Source: Achatina immaculata
Taxonomy: Eukaryota > Mollusca > Gastropoda > Stylommatophora > Achatinidae
Reading direction: 5' to 3'
Length of the DNA: 64,000 nucleotides
Assembly: GCA_009760885.1 (NCBI GenBank)
Contig: CM019714.1
Coordinates: 3,893,895 to 3,957,894 of the forward strand
Below the pieces are notes generated by a model. It was not told where the DNA came from. It saw only the letters and a list, made by a program, of their open reading frames with translations, and made no database searches. Of this stretch, positions 46,189 to 57,092 are shown piece by piece. Made by a program: the position numbers and the translations under genes. Each line of letters opens with the position of its first letter. The stretch's first letter is position 1.

Positions 46189-49100
46189 GTAAGTTCTTAT
46201 AAATTTTTGCACGTGTACATGTATGTGTGTGTGTGTGAGTGTGAGAGAGAGACTGTGTGTGACTGTGTGTGTACTTACACATTTTTCAGTAGCACCAGCA
46301 TATGTAGACATAGTAAGCAAAACAAACACACATTTGTATACTTTTGTGTGTATACTTAAATGATATACTGCTCTGTACCAACCAACCATGCCCTGTAGAA
46401 CCAACTAATCATGCCCTGTAGAACCAACTAATCATGCCCTGTAGAACAACCAACCATGCCCTGTAGAACCAACCAACCATGCCCTGTAGAACCAACCAAC
46501 CATGCCCTGTAGAACCAACCAACCATGCCCTGTAGAACCAACCAACCATGCCCTGTAGAACCAACCAACCATGCCCTGTAGAACCAACTAACCATGCCCT
46601 GTAGAACCAACTAATCATGCCCTGTAGAACCAACTAACCATGCCCTGTAGAACCAACCAACCATGCCCTGTAGAACCAACCAACCATGCCCTGTAGAACC
46701 AACCAACCATGCCCTGTAGAACCAAGTAATCATGCCCTGTAGAACCAACCAACCATGCCCTGTAGAACCAACTAACCATGCCCTGTAGAACCAACTAATC
46801 ATGCCCTGTAGAACCAACTAACCATGCCCTGTAGAACCAACCAACCATGCCCTGTAGAACCAACTAATCCTGCAACAGATTTACTGTCCTGTAGAATGAT
46901 TAGCCAGGAAGGATGTCAGATGTAAGTTCAAATGAACCATTCAACAGCTATTACCATCTTGCAGAATCGGCTGTCCTACTCAACATTCATCTGTCAGCAT
47001 CTGTTAATCTGTTACACACGATCATCAGTTATGTACATAGAATAATTGTGATTGGTTTACAAAATAATTTTTGGAAAGACTTGACATTGTTTCATAAAAC
47101 AGCCTCAAGAGAGACTTGACACTGTTTCACAAAACATCCTCAAGACAAACTTGATACTACATCATGAAACAACCTTGAGACAGACTTGACACTGTTTCAC
47201 AGAACAACACCATGACAGAGTTGATACTGTTTCACAGAACAACATGATGACAAAGTTGATACTGTTTCACAGAACAACATCATGACAGACTTGATACTGT
47301 TTCACAGAACAACATGATGACAAAGTTGATACTGTTTCACAGAACAACATCATGACAGAGTTGATACTGTTTCACAAACAACACCACGACAGACTTGATA
47401 CTGTGTCACAGAACAACATGAGGACAAAGTTGATACTGTTTCACAGAACAACATCATGACAGGCTTGATACTGTTTCACAGAATTCATATTTTGTTGCCT
47501 CCAGATTTCCTTCCATCACAAGGCTCCACCACGACTCCCACAATCATCAGCATGAGCTTTACTGACCTCTCAAGTTCAAGTGCTAGTGTAAGCACTGACT
47601 CCAGCACAGGGACAACTGCAGCTAGCCCAGTTACAAGTTCTGATGTAAGTGCAAGCACTGAAAGCAGCACTAGCCCAGTTACAAGTTCTGATGTAAGTGC
47701 AACCACTGAAAGCAGCACCAGCCCAGTTACAAGTTCTGATGTAAGTGCAACCACTGAAAGCAGCACTATCCCAGTTACAAGTTCTGATGTAAGTGCAACC
47801 ACTGAAAGCAGCACTAGCCCAGTTACAAGTTCTGATGGAAGTGAAACCACTGAAAGCAGCACTAGCCCAGTTACAAGTTCTGATGTAAGTGCAACCACTG
47901 AAAGCAGCACTAGCCCAGTTACAAGTTCTGATGGAAGTGAAACCACTGAAAGCAGCACTAGCCCAGTTACAAGTTCTGATGTAAGTGCAACTACTGAAAG
48001 CAGCACTAGCCCAGTTACAAGTTCTGATGTAAGTGCAACTACTGAAAGCAGCACTATCCCAGTTACAAGTACTGATGTAAGTGCAAGCACTGAAAGTAGC
48101 ACTGGTCCAAATATTAATGTAACCACAAGCAGTGAATCAAGCTCTGGTATACCTACAGGTGATGTTACAACGTATGGTCCAAATTATGATACTACCACCA
48201 CTGTAAGCAGTGATACTACCACTAGTGTAAATATTGATACTACCACCACTGTAAGCAGTGATACTACCACTAGTGTAAATATTGATACTACCACCACTGT
48301 AAGCAGTGATACTACCACTAGTGTAAATATTGATACTACCACCACTGGAACCAGTGATGATACCACCATTGAAAATAATGATACTACCACTATTGGAAGC
48401 AGTGATACTACCACCATTGAATACAATGATACTACCACCACTGAATATAATGATACTACCACCATTGAATACAATGATACTACCACTACTGAATATAATG
48501 ATACTACCACCATCATAAGCAGTGATACTACCACCATTGAATACAATGATACTACCACCACTGAATATAATGATACTACCACCATTGCAAGCAGTGATAC
48601 TACCACCATCACAAGCAGTGATACTACCACCATCACAAGCAGTGATACTACTAGTGCAGACACAATCACCACTAGTGCAAGTACTGATACAACTACATAT
48701 TCATATGAGACAACTAATGCTACAGAGGTCACCACCAACTGGACAGGTGCAGATATCACCACGTCATCTACCACCACGACTCCTGCACCACCTGTTGATC
48801 TAAAACACAATACAGGTATATTTTATACTTTATATTTTCTTTAATATGGTGAGGACATCTGTGTTCTCTAATATGATGTGGGCATCCATGTTCTCTAATA
48901 TGGTTAGGACATCTGTGTTCTCTAATATGATGTGGGCATCCATGTTCTCTAATATGGTTAGGACATCTGTGTTCTCTAATATGGTGCAGACATCTGTGTT
49001 CTCTAATATGGTTAGGACATCTGTGTTCTCTAATATGGTGCAGACATCTGTGTTCTCTAATATGGTGCAGACATCTGTGTTCTCTAATATGGTTAAGGCA

Positions 49101-50534
49101 TCTGTGTTCTCTAATATGGTTAGGACATCTGTGTTCTTTAATATGATGTGGGCATCCATGTTCTCTAATATCGTTAGGACATCCGTGTTCTCTAATATGA
49201 TGTGGGCATCCATGTTCTCTAATATGGTTAGGACATCTGTGTTCTCTAATATGATGTGGGCATCCATGTTCTCTAATATGGTTAGGACATCTGTGTTCTC
49301 TAATATGGTGCAGACATCTGTGTTCTCTAATATGGTGCAGACATCTGTGTTCTCTAATATGGTTAGGACATCTGTGTTCTCTAATATGGTTAGGACATCT
49401 GTGTTCTCTAATATGGTGCAGACATCTGTGTTCTCTAATATGGTGCAGACATCTGTGTTCTCTAATATGGTTAGGGCATCTGTGTTCTCTAATATGGTTA
49501 GGGCATCTGTGTTCTCTAATATGGTTAGGACATCTGTGTTCTTTAATATGATGTGGGCATCCATGTTCTCTAATATGGTTAGGACATCTGTGTTCTCTAA
49601 TATGATGTGGGCATCCATGTTCTCTAATATGGTTAGGACATCCGTGTTCTCTAATATGATGTGGGCATCCATGTTCTCTAATATGGTGCAGACATCTGTG
49701 TTCTCTAATATGATGTGGGCATCCATGTTCTCTAATATGGTGCAGACATCTATGCTCCTTTCATTTGCCAGATATTTCATTTTCATACTTTGTTTTAGAT
49801 TTTCACCAAGAACGAATTTGACTTAATTAATCTTGGTATTTAGTAGTTCTCCTGGCCTTACAGGGCAGTCTTAGAGCAAGTTTTGTCTCTGTAGAAGCTG
49901 TCACCAAGTTTTGATGAACTTCTCTTTTACATGATTCTAAAATTATATTTGACTGTTGCCACAGTTGGCCACAGTAATGATAAATGAAGATTGTGTGGTT
50001 GTACGCTCTGTCTTCAGATTTAGCTTTCATTTCCTCTTCAGATGACACAGCAACACCCCCCCCCCCCTCTCGTATAATAGATGCGGATGTTCTTTTCTCA
50101 CTTCTTCACAGTCTTATTGTTTGATGGAAAGATCACTCATAAATGACCTGGTCCTTGTGTTTGATGAAAAGATCACTCATAAATGACTTGGTCCTTGTGT
50201 TTGATGGAAAAATCACTCATAAATGACTTAGTCCTCATGTTTGATGAAAAGACCACTCATAAATGACTTAGTCCTTGTGTTTGATGAAAAGACCACTCAT
50301 AAATGACTTGGCCCTTGTGTCTATATAAACACTTTTTCAACATCTGGTTCTTCCTAAATAATCTCTCTCTTAACATCTGGTTCTCAATATAATCTCTCTT
50401 AAATCTAATTTTCTATATAATCTCTCTCTTAACATCTGATTCTTTATATAATATCTCTCTTAACATCTGGTTCTCTATATAATCTCTCACTTAACATCTC
50501 TCTCTCTCTCTCTAAAGATTATTCATTCATTCAT

Positions 50535-50565
<31 letters not shown>

Positions 50566-50893
50566 ATCTGATTTCCTATATAATCTCTCTCTTATCTAAT
50601 TCTCTATATAATCTCTCTCTTATCTAATTCTCTGTATAATCTCTCTTAACATCTGATTCTTTATATAATATCTCTCTTAACATCTGATTCTTTATATAAT
50701 ATCTCTCTTAACATCTGATTCTTTATACAATATCTCTTTTAACATCTGATTCTTTATATAATATCTCTCTTAACATCTGGTTCTCAATATAATCTCTCTG
50801 TTATCTAATTCTCTATATGATCTCTCTTAACATCTGATTCTTTATATAATATCTCTCTTAACATCTGGTTCTCTATATAAATCTCTCAATTAA

Positions 50894-50933
<40 letters not shown>

Positions 50934-53900
50934 CATCTGATTCCCTGTATAATCTCTCTCTTAACATCTCTCTCTCTCTCTTAAATTCGGATTTTCTATA
51001 TAATCTCTCTCTCTTAACATCTGATTCTCTATATAGTTTCTCTCTTAACATCTCTTTTTCATAACATCTTGTTCCTCCTATGTAATCTCTCTCTTAATAT
51101 CTGGTTATCTATATAATCTCTCTGTCAACATCTGGTCCTCTATGTTAACTCTGTCAACATCTGGTCCTCTACGTTAGCTCTGTCAATATCTGGTCCTCTG
51201 TGTTAGCTCTGTTAACATCTGGTCCTCTATGTTAGCTCTGTCAACATCTGGTCCTCTATGTTAGCTCTGTCAACATCTGGTTCTTCCTAAATAATCTCTC
51301 TCTTAACATCTGGTTCTCAATATAATCTCTCTCTTATTTAATTCTCTGTATAATCTCTCTTAATATCTGATTCTTTATATAATATCTCTCCTAACATCTG
51401 ATTCTTTATATAATATCTCTCTTAACATCTGATTCTTTATATAATATCTCTCCTAACATCTGATTCTTTATATAATATCTCTCTTAACATCTGATTCTTT
51501 ATATAATATCTCTCTTAACATCTGATTCTTTATATAATATCTCTCTTAACATCTGGTTCTCAATATAATCTCTCTCTTATCTAATTCTCTATATAATCTC
51601 TCTTAACATCTGATTCTTTATATAATATCTCTCTTAACATCTGGTTCTCTATATAATCTCTCTGTTATCTAATTCTCTATATGATCTCTCTTAACATCTG
51701 ATTCTTTATATAATATCTCTCTTAACATCTGGTTCTCTATATAATCTCTCTGTCAACATCTGGTCCTCTATGTTAGCTCTGTCAACATCTGGTCCTCTAT
51801 GTTAGCTCTGTCAACATCTGGTCCTCTATGTTAGCTCTGTCAGTATCTGGTCCTCTATGTTAGCTCTGTCAACATCTGGTCCTCTATGTTAGCTCTGTCA
51901 ACATCTGGTCCTCTATGTTAGCTCTGTCAACATCTGGTTCTTCCTAAATAATCTCTCTCTTAACATCTGGTTCTCAATATAATTTCTCTCTTATTTAATT
52001 CTCTGTATAATCTCTCTTAATATCTGATTCTTTATATAATATCTCTCTTAACATCTGGTTCTCTATATAATCTCTCTCTTAACATCTGATTCTTTATATA
52101 ATATCTCTCCTAACATCTGATTCTTTATATAATATCTCTCCTAACATCTGATTCTTTATATAATATCTCTCTTAACATCTGATTCTTTATATAATATCTC
52201 TCTTAACATCTGGTTCTCAATATAATCTTTCTGTTATCTAATTCTCTATATGATCTCTCTTAACATCTGATTCTTTATATAATATCTCTCTTAACATCTG
52301 GTTCTCTATATAATCTCTCTGTTATCTAATTCTCTATATGATCTCTCTTAACATCTGATTCTTTATATAATATCTCTCTTAACATCTGGTTCTCTATATA
52401 ATCTCTCTGTTATCTAATTCTCTATATGATCTCTCTTAACGTCTGATTCTTTATATAATATCTCTCTTAACATCTGGTTCTCTATATAAATCTCTCAATT
52501 AACATCTCTCTCTCTCTCTCTCTCTTAACATCTGATTTCCTATATAATCTCTCTCTTAACATCTCTCTCTCTCTCTCTTAACATCTGATTCCCTATATAA
52601 TCTCTCTCTTAACATCTCTCTCTCTCTTAACATCTGATTTTCTATATAATCTCTCTCTCTCTTAACATCCGATTCTCTATATAGTCTCTCTCTTAACATC
52701 TCTTTTTCATAACATCTTGCTCTTCCTATGTAATCTCTCTCTTAATATCTGGTTATCTATATAATCTCTCTGTCAACATCTGGTCCTCTATGTTAGCTCT
52801 GTCAACATCTGGTCCTCTATGTTAGCTCTGTCAACCTCTGGTCCTCTATGTTAGCGCTGTCAACATCTGGTCCTCTATGTTAGCTCTGTCAACCTCTGGT
52901 CCTCTATGTTAGCGCTGTCAACATCTGGTCCTCTATGTTAGCTCTGTCAACCTCTGGTCCTCTATGTTAGCTCTGTCAACATCTGGTCCTCTATGTTAGC
53001 TCTGTCAACCTCTGGTCCTCTATGTTAGCTCTGTCAACCTCTGGTCCTCTATGTTAGCTCTGTCAACCTCTGGTCCTCTATGTTAGCTCTGTCAACCTCT
53101 GGTCCTCTATGTTAGCTCTGTCAACCTCTGGTCCTCTATGTTAGCTCTGTCAACCTCTGGTCCTCTATGTTAGCTCTGTCAACCTCTGGTCCTCTATGTT
53201 AGCTCTGTCAACCTCTGGTCCTCTATGTTAGCTCTGTCAACCTCTGGTCCTCTATGTTAGCTCTGTCAACCTCTGGTCCTCTATGTTAGCTCTGTCAACC
53301 TCTGGTCCTCTATGTTAGCTCTGTCAACCTCTGGTCCTCTATGTTAGCTCTGTCAACCTCTGGTCCTCTATGTTAGCTCTGTCAACCTCTGGTCCTCTAT
53401 GTTAGCTCTGTCAACCTCTGGTCCTCTATGTTAGCTCTGTCAACCTCTGGTCCTCTATGTTAGCTCTGTCAACCTCTGGTCCTCTATGTTAGCTCTGTCA
53501 ACATACTGTCCTTCACAAAATCTCTTCCAATATTCAGTTCTAGTCAAGATTCTCTAAAGATCTTTACATGATTTATAATATTCTTTAAAGATGTGTACAG
53601 GATTTATAATATTCTTTAAAGATGTGTACAGGATTTATAAGATTCTCTAAAGATCTTTACAGGATTTATAATATTCTTGAAAGATGTGTACAGGATTTAT
53701 AAGACTCTGGCTTGCAGACCACGATGAACAGTCTGGTGCTTCATATCCGTCCATGACCGTGAACTTGTTTAATCAGGTAATAGAAATATTACTGTAAGTT
53801 CTGAACACTCTACTCCTGGATGCAGGCATCTTGGTCTAACAGTAAAACAAAGAAAAAAAAAGAACCAAACTATTCCAGCAGTTTTCAAACTCTGCTAGAA

Positions 53901-54930
53901 ACAAAATGTTGTAGACCTTCCAGCAGTTTTCAAACTCTGCTAGAAGCAAAATGTTGTAGACCTCTGTCTGTGACAGTCTCATGATCTGCACAACAAATTC
54001 TCCACCATCTCACTCAAGTACTGTCTGGCTGAGTGTTTTTCTATCAAGCTACTGTCTTTCTCTGTCCACAGATACAGCACTTTACACAAGTTATTGTCTT
54101 TCTGTCCATAGACACAGAACTTTACACAAGTTACTGTCCTTCTGTCCACAGACACAGCACTTTACACATTAAAGTTGACTGTCAGTCCAGAGAACACCTC
54201 AGACAGCATGCCAGACATCCAGTATCATGATGTCAACATCACTGAGGAGGATCTGCTCAACAAGGTACATCAACTATCATTCAGCATCAGTAATCATAAC
54301 AACAATCATTCAGCATCAGTAATCATAACAACAATCATTCTGCATCAGTAATCATAACAACAATAAGTAAATCGCATATAAAATGTGAGATAGATAGGAT
54401 TTGTTACAAGATACATCAATGACAGGATGTGGGATAGACACGGTTTGTAAAAGATAAATAACTGACAGGATCATTTATTTGTTAAAAAGTTACATGTTCC
54501 ATATTGTGTGTAAAGATGGACATATGAAAGAAGAAATGAAAGATTAATTGTGGCACATCTGATTGATATAAGGATAAAGCAAGAATAATAACGAAAAAAA
54601 TGGTAGATTATAAATGTGCTTAATGCTGGATGGATGCATGAGTGATGGATCATGAATGTTCTGAATGATGGATTATAGATACATGAATAGTGGATTATGG
54701 ATACATGAATGCTACACATTGAATAAGAGATGGATGAACGAATTTATAAATAGAAAGATGTGAGGGCAAATATATGAAGAAATCAGTCATGAGAAATGTA
54801 AATATGAAGACAGATAAGAGATGAAATAAGCAATAACTTCCATGTCTTACAGCTCAGACATCACTTCAAAGACTTCAGTTCTGCCGTTAATCTTGAGTAA
54901 GTAAAGAATTTCATTGTCATAAATATGTGA

Positions 54931-54963
<33 letters not shown>

Positions 54964-55162
54964 TGTAGAGAGAAAGAGAGAGAGTGTGTGTTTGTTTGTT
55001 TGTTTGTTTGTTTGTTTATTTGTTTGTTTTCAATCTGCTCTTAGACAGAAAGATGGGGAAGAGGAAAAGAAAGATCTGGTCAAGACAGGGCAAGAAGCCA
55101 GAAAACAAAAGGATGTTTTCCTCTGTTTTGTCCCCAGTTTACTGCTTATACTAATTTCTTAA
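46137..55162 (+). CDS. Mucin-like Ser/Thr-rich secreted or surface protein, five-exon model
   Basis: Model: exons 46137-46188, 47505-48815, 54152-54264, 54853-54896 and 55045-55162 give 1638 nt, 545 codons plus TAA. All junctions are GT-AG and phase-compatible (phases 1, 1, 0, 2). Residues 1-17 (MYLQTHVLAFCVAIFCV) look like a signal peptide. Residues ~20-450 are a Ser/Thr-rich domain with ten 16-residue repeats (SPVTSSDVSATTESST type) and then DTTT-rich repeats with many N-D-T sequons, as in O-glycosylated mucins. The distal part (TALYTLKLTVSPENTSDSMP, then NITEEDLLNKLRHHFKDF) is not repetitive. The C-terminus ends with a charged EEEKKD segment and a hydrophobic FLCFVPSLLLILIS that could be an anchor. 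Likely an extracellular glycoprotein. The last exon is the least certain: reading through the exon 4 donor would stop at once (GAG TAA). No promoter or poly-A site was identified. Confidence 0.7.
46378..46868. repeat. 23-bp minisatellite, ~21 copies (intron 1)
   Basis: Unit ACCATGCCCTGTAGAACCAA plus CCA, with CTA variants. Confidence 0.95.
47090..47482. repeat. 35-bp minisatellite, ~11 copies (intron 1)
   Basis: Unit CAGAACAACATCATGACAGA plus CTTGATACTGTTTCA; the array runs to within ~25 bp of the exon 2 acceptor. Confidence 0.93.
47505..48815 (+). CDS. Exon 2 of mucin-like gene: Ser/Thr-rich repeat domain
   Basis: 1311 nt in one open frame with no frameshift, starting FLPSQGSTTTPTIISMSF and ending PAPPVDLKHNT, then donor CAGGTATAT at 48816. 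Unlike the intronic arrays, both flanking splice phases fit. First repeat block ~47622-48110 is 48 bp (16 residues, 10 copies); second block ~48180-48660 is built from 48-bp and 24-bp units (SSDTTTSVNIDTTTTV, EYNDTTTT). Substitutions between copies are mostly in-frame and conservative (V/G, A/E, S/I). Asp and Glu keep the domain acidic. Confidence 0.8.
47622..48660. repeat. Coding tandem repeats in mucin exon (48 bp and 24 bp)
   Basis: Ten 48-bp units around CCAGTTACAAGTTCTGATGT, then three 48-bp units around GATACTACCACTAGTGTAAA, then ~15 24-bp units around AATGATACTACCACC. All keep frame. Confidence 0.93.
48845..49752. repeat. 27-bp minisatellite, ~33 copies (intron 2)
   Basis: Unit TCTAATATGGTTAGGACATC plus TGTGTTC, with GATGTGGGCATCCATG and GGTGCAGAC variants arranged in repeated blocks. 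Open on both strands because of its 27-bp period. Confidence 0.96.
49753..50127. other. Single-copy part of intron 2
   Basis: About 375 bp with a poly-C tract near 50056. No exon recognised. Confidence 0.5.
50128..50325. repeat. ~40-bp minisatellite, 5 copies (intron 2)
   Basis: Unit contains GATCACTCATAAATGACTTG and GTCCTTGTGTTTGATG. Confidence 0.94.
50335..53505. repeat. Composite 29/31-bp minisatellite complex (intron 2)
   Basis: Three unit types alternate in long blocks: ~31-bp CTTAACATCTGATTCTTTAT units, 29-bp TCTGGTCCTCTATGTTAGCT units (51120-51275, 51750-51935, 52765-53505) and (CT)n runs. Large blocks recur in the same order (for example near 50340-51290, 51275-51935 and 51935-52850), so block duplication overlies unit duplication. 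The final 29-bp block (~25 units) is nearly uniform. Confidence 0.94.
53560..53705. repeat. ~31-bp minisatellite, ~5 copies (intron 2)
   Basis: Unit around GATTTATAATATTCTTTAAA and GATGTGTACAG. Confidence 0.9.
54061..54165 (+). repeat. Triplicated 3' splice site, 40-bp period
   Basis: TCTGTCCACAGACACAGCAC or a close variant occurs three times, with acceptor AG ending at 54071, 54111 (CCATAG) and 54151, each followed by the beginning of exon 3. Because 40 is not a multiple of three, the first two sites lead to stops (at ~54170 and ~54228) and only the third gives an open exon. Confidence 0.85.
54152..54264 (+). CDS. Exon 3 of mucin-like gene
   Basis: 113 nt reading (D)TALYTLKLTVSPENTSDSMP and onward to NITEEDLLNK, then donor AAGGTACAT at 54265 (phase 0). 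Two N-glycosylation sequons (NTS, NIT). The sequence is non-repetitive. Domain not recognised; an SEA-like or similar extracellular module is possible but not shown. Confidence 0.7.
54265..54852 (+). other. Intron 3 of mucin-like gene
   Basis: 588 bp of A-rich DNA. Holds three copies of AACAATCATTCAGCATCAGT (54280-54360) and ATGGATTA-type repeats (54640-54720). Acceptor CATGTCTTACAG ends at 54852. Confidence 0.65.
54853..54896 (+). CDS. Exon 4 of mucin-like gene
   Basis: 44 nt reading LRHHFKDFSSAVNL plus two bases, then a perfect GTAAGT donor at 54897. Amphipathic helix-like. Confidence 0.65.
55045..55162 (+). CDS. Exon 5 of mucin-like gene (probable last exon)
   Basis: Acceptor TTTTCAATCTGCTCTTAG ends at 55044. 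With the carried GA the frame reads EQKDGEEEKKDLVKTGQEAR and on to a hydrophobic C-terminus VFLCFVPSLLLILIS, TAA at 55160-55162. Intron 4 (148 bp) holds GA and GTTT microsatellites. A GPI signal or membrane anchor would fit the tail, but a different last exon beyond the Penelope-like element cannot be excluded. Confidence 0.5.
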
Positions 55163-55233
55163 CATGTTTTACACTTATCTGTGTATGTGTGCGCCAGACT
55201 TGTCTCTGTATGTAAATGTATAAAGTAGGAAAA

Positions 55234-55600
55234 AAGTAGGAACAGCTTTATTACTTAAGAGTACAAAGTTGTGACGTTTTGGCGTGAGCTTTAATCATAC
55301 AAAAAACACACAGGACGAAGAAATAGAGAGAGGAGATAAGATATAAATTCTCATGGATGCTATGTAATAAATATGAATAGAGGGGAAAATAAAACAGAAT
55401 AAAACAAAATGAACGGATCACTTAGCTGTGACGTGTAAGAAGCTGTGACTTGTAAGAGGCTGTGTTCAGAAGTGAGAGTGGTGGAGTGTAGAGAATGTTT
55501 AAATGGAGACTTGTGATGTGTGATAGGTGGGTTGTAAATAAGGAGGGGTGGGGGAGGTTGGGGGGTGGGAAACGTGGAAAGGGTAGAGAGTGATACAATG
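55234..55600. repeat. Left inverted arm of the Penelope-like element
   Basis: Reverse-complementary to 57093-57478. Contains GTGACGTTTTGGCGTGAGCT, the counterpart of AGTTCACGCCGAAACGTCAC in the right arm. Confidence 0.88.
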
Positions 55601-56345
55601 ATAATCTAACCAGAAGGTGGAATAGGTGATTATAGTTGGAGTAGAGGGGTTGTAATCTGTTTCTGTGAGGAGGTTCTGGACTATGTGTTACAAGTGAGAA
55701 AGGAGTGGAACTTAGTGCAGAAAGAATATGATTGTTGAAGAGGGGAATGTTAGGTTTAGCCCAGTTGTGAGTTCAAACCATGTGGTTCCAGCGTCCCATA
55801 TTCCTGAATATAGCGATTCTCAAGCACTATGCGGATTCTGTCATCAGCGTGACATTATTTGATGGCTGTTACCAGAAAATCAGATTTGCCTCTGTGGTTG
55901 GGGCCGTTGAAATGATTAGAGACTGGTTTCGAAGCATGCTGGGAGATATCATACAGATATCTGAAAATAAAGAAACCAGTTTCATCAATATAAGATATCC
56001 TGCATCTTTTGCATACAGTGGCATATATCACATTACGAGACTCGCATGCGAATCCCTCATGGAGAGTGAGGATAGTTTTGGGAAAGGTGATCGTTTTCGC
56101 TTCACAACCTACATGGCAGGTAACACAGCGAGGGCGATTACATATTCTAGTGCCAACATACGCAAGTTTCCACTTCAGGTGGCCATAGACGAGGATGTCC
56201 TTAAGATTTGGTTCCCGTTTGTATGCTAATATGGGGGTGAGTCGCGGGTATCGGGGTCGAGTTGGATTAGTGGCAGATGGCGATAAAGAATTTTCTGAAC
56301 TATTTGACCATGTGAGTGAAAACGAAGTATTAACTTAACTCTGGC

Positions 56346-56510
56346 GGAAGGAGAAGATGGCTGCAAGGCATCGTTGATGATCTGCAAATGGATGCATCAG
56401 CAGCAGGACATCTTACTCACAACCGAGAGGCCTACAGGAGAGCTGTTAGGGAGACACAGTTCCGCAAGGGACATGCAAATGACTGACTGACTGATTGACT
56501 GACTGACGGA
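56346..56510 (+). mobile_element. LINE family B 3' fragment inside the Penelope-like element
   Basis: Matches the LINE B 3' end (GAAGATGGCTGCAAGGCATC, ATGGATGCATCAGCAGCAGG, TTCCGCAAGGGACATGCAAA) and ends in an ACTG tail (56480-56508). It splits the Penelope-like ORF, so it arrived later. Confidence 0.88.
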
Positions 56511-57092
56511 TGAGGTAACAGGTTGTATTTTCCTGAATACTTCTTCACGTCTCACTAGCTGGATGTGGTTGAATCCTTTCCGAAGGAGATTTTATGGTTC
56601 AGTGGGAATGACGGAAAAATTATAATAATTTGCTGGATTGATTTATAAAATCCAAATTATCCTGACAAAGGCGGCGAAGACAGAGGAGTTAGGAATATGG
56701 GATGGAGTTCTTACAAGCTTCAGGATGAGAGGAGGTGTAAAGCAAATAGGTGTGGCTGTCGGTGGGCTTGTAAAATATATATATGACAAGGCTGTCTGTG
56801 CCAATAGATATTTTGATGTCTAAAAAATTGACAGATTTGTCAGAAATTTCTTAAGTGAATTTAATGTTTTCTTTAAACGAGTTGGCTTCTAGCTCGTCCT
56901 TCGGCATACTGGTGACTCCAATGCCATCATCGATGTACCCTTCATAGAATTCTGGGAGTCTGCCAGTGTAGGTTTCTCATAATCTGACTTCCAGAAAGGC
57001 CATAAATAAGCATGCATAACTGGGGCCCGTTTTCGTTCCAATGGAGACACCAATGATTTGATCAAAGTATTCGTTGTTGAATTAAAAAAAAA

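Larger units (their letters stand above)
46189..47504 (+). other. Intron 1 of mucin-like gene
   Basis: GT at 46189, acceptor TTTTGTTGCCTCCAG ending at 47504. Holds a GT/GA-rich microsatellite (46205-46275), a 23-bp array and a 35-bp array. Confidence 0.65.
48816..54151 (+). other. Intron 2 of mucin-like gene (5.3 kb, mostly minisatellite)
   Basis: Donor GTATAT at 48816, acceptor TCTGTCCACAG ending at 54151. About 85% is tandem repeat. The acceptor region is triplicated (54061-54165). Confidence 0.65.

Noticed and set aside
48846..49826. A 326-codon frame of SNMVRTSVF repeats just after the mucin exon
   Set aside because: 27-bp array open on both strands; it lies beyond a good donor site and is treated as intron.
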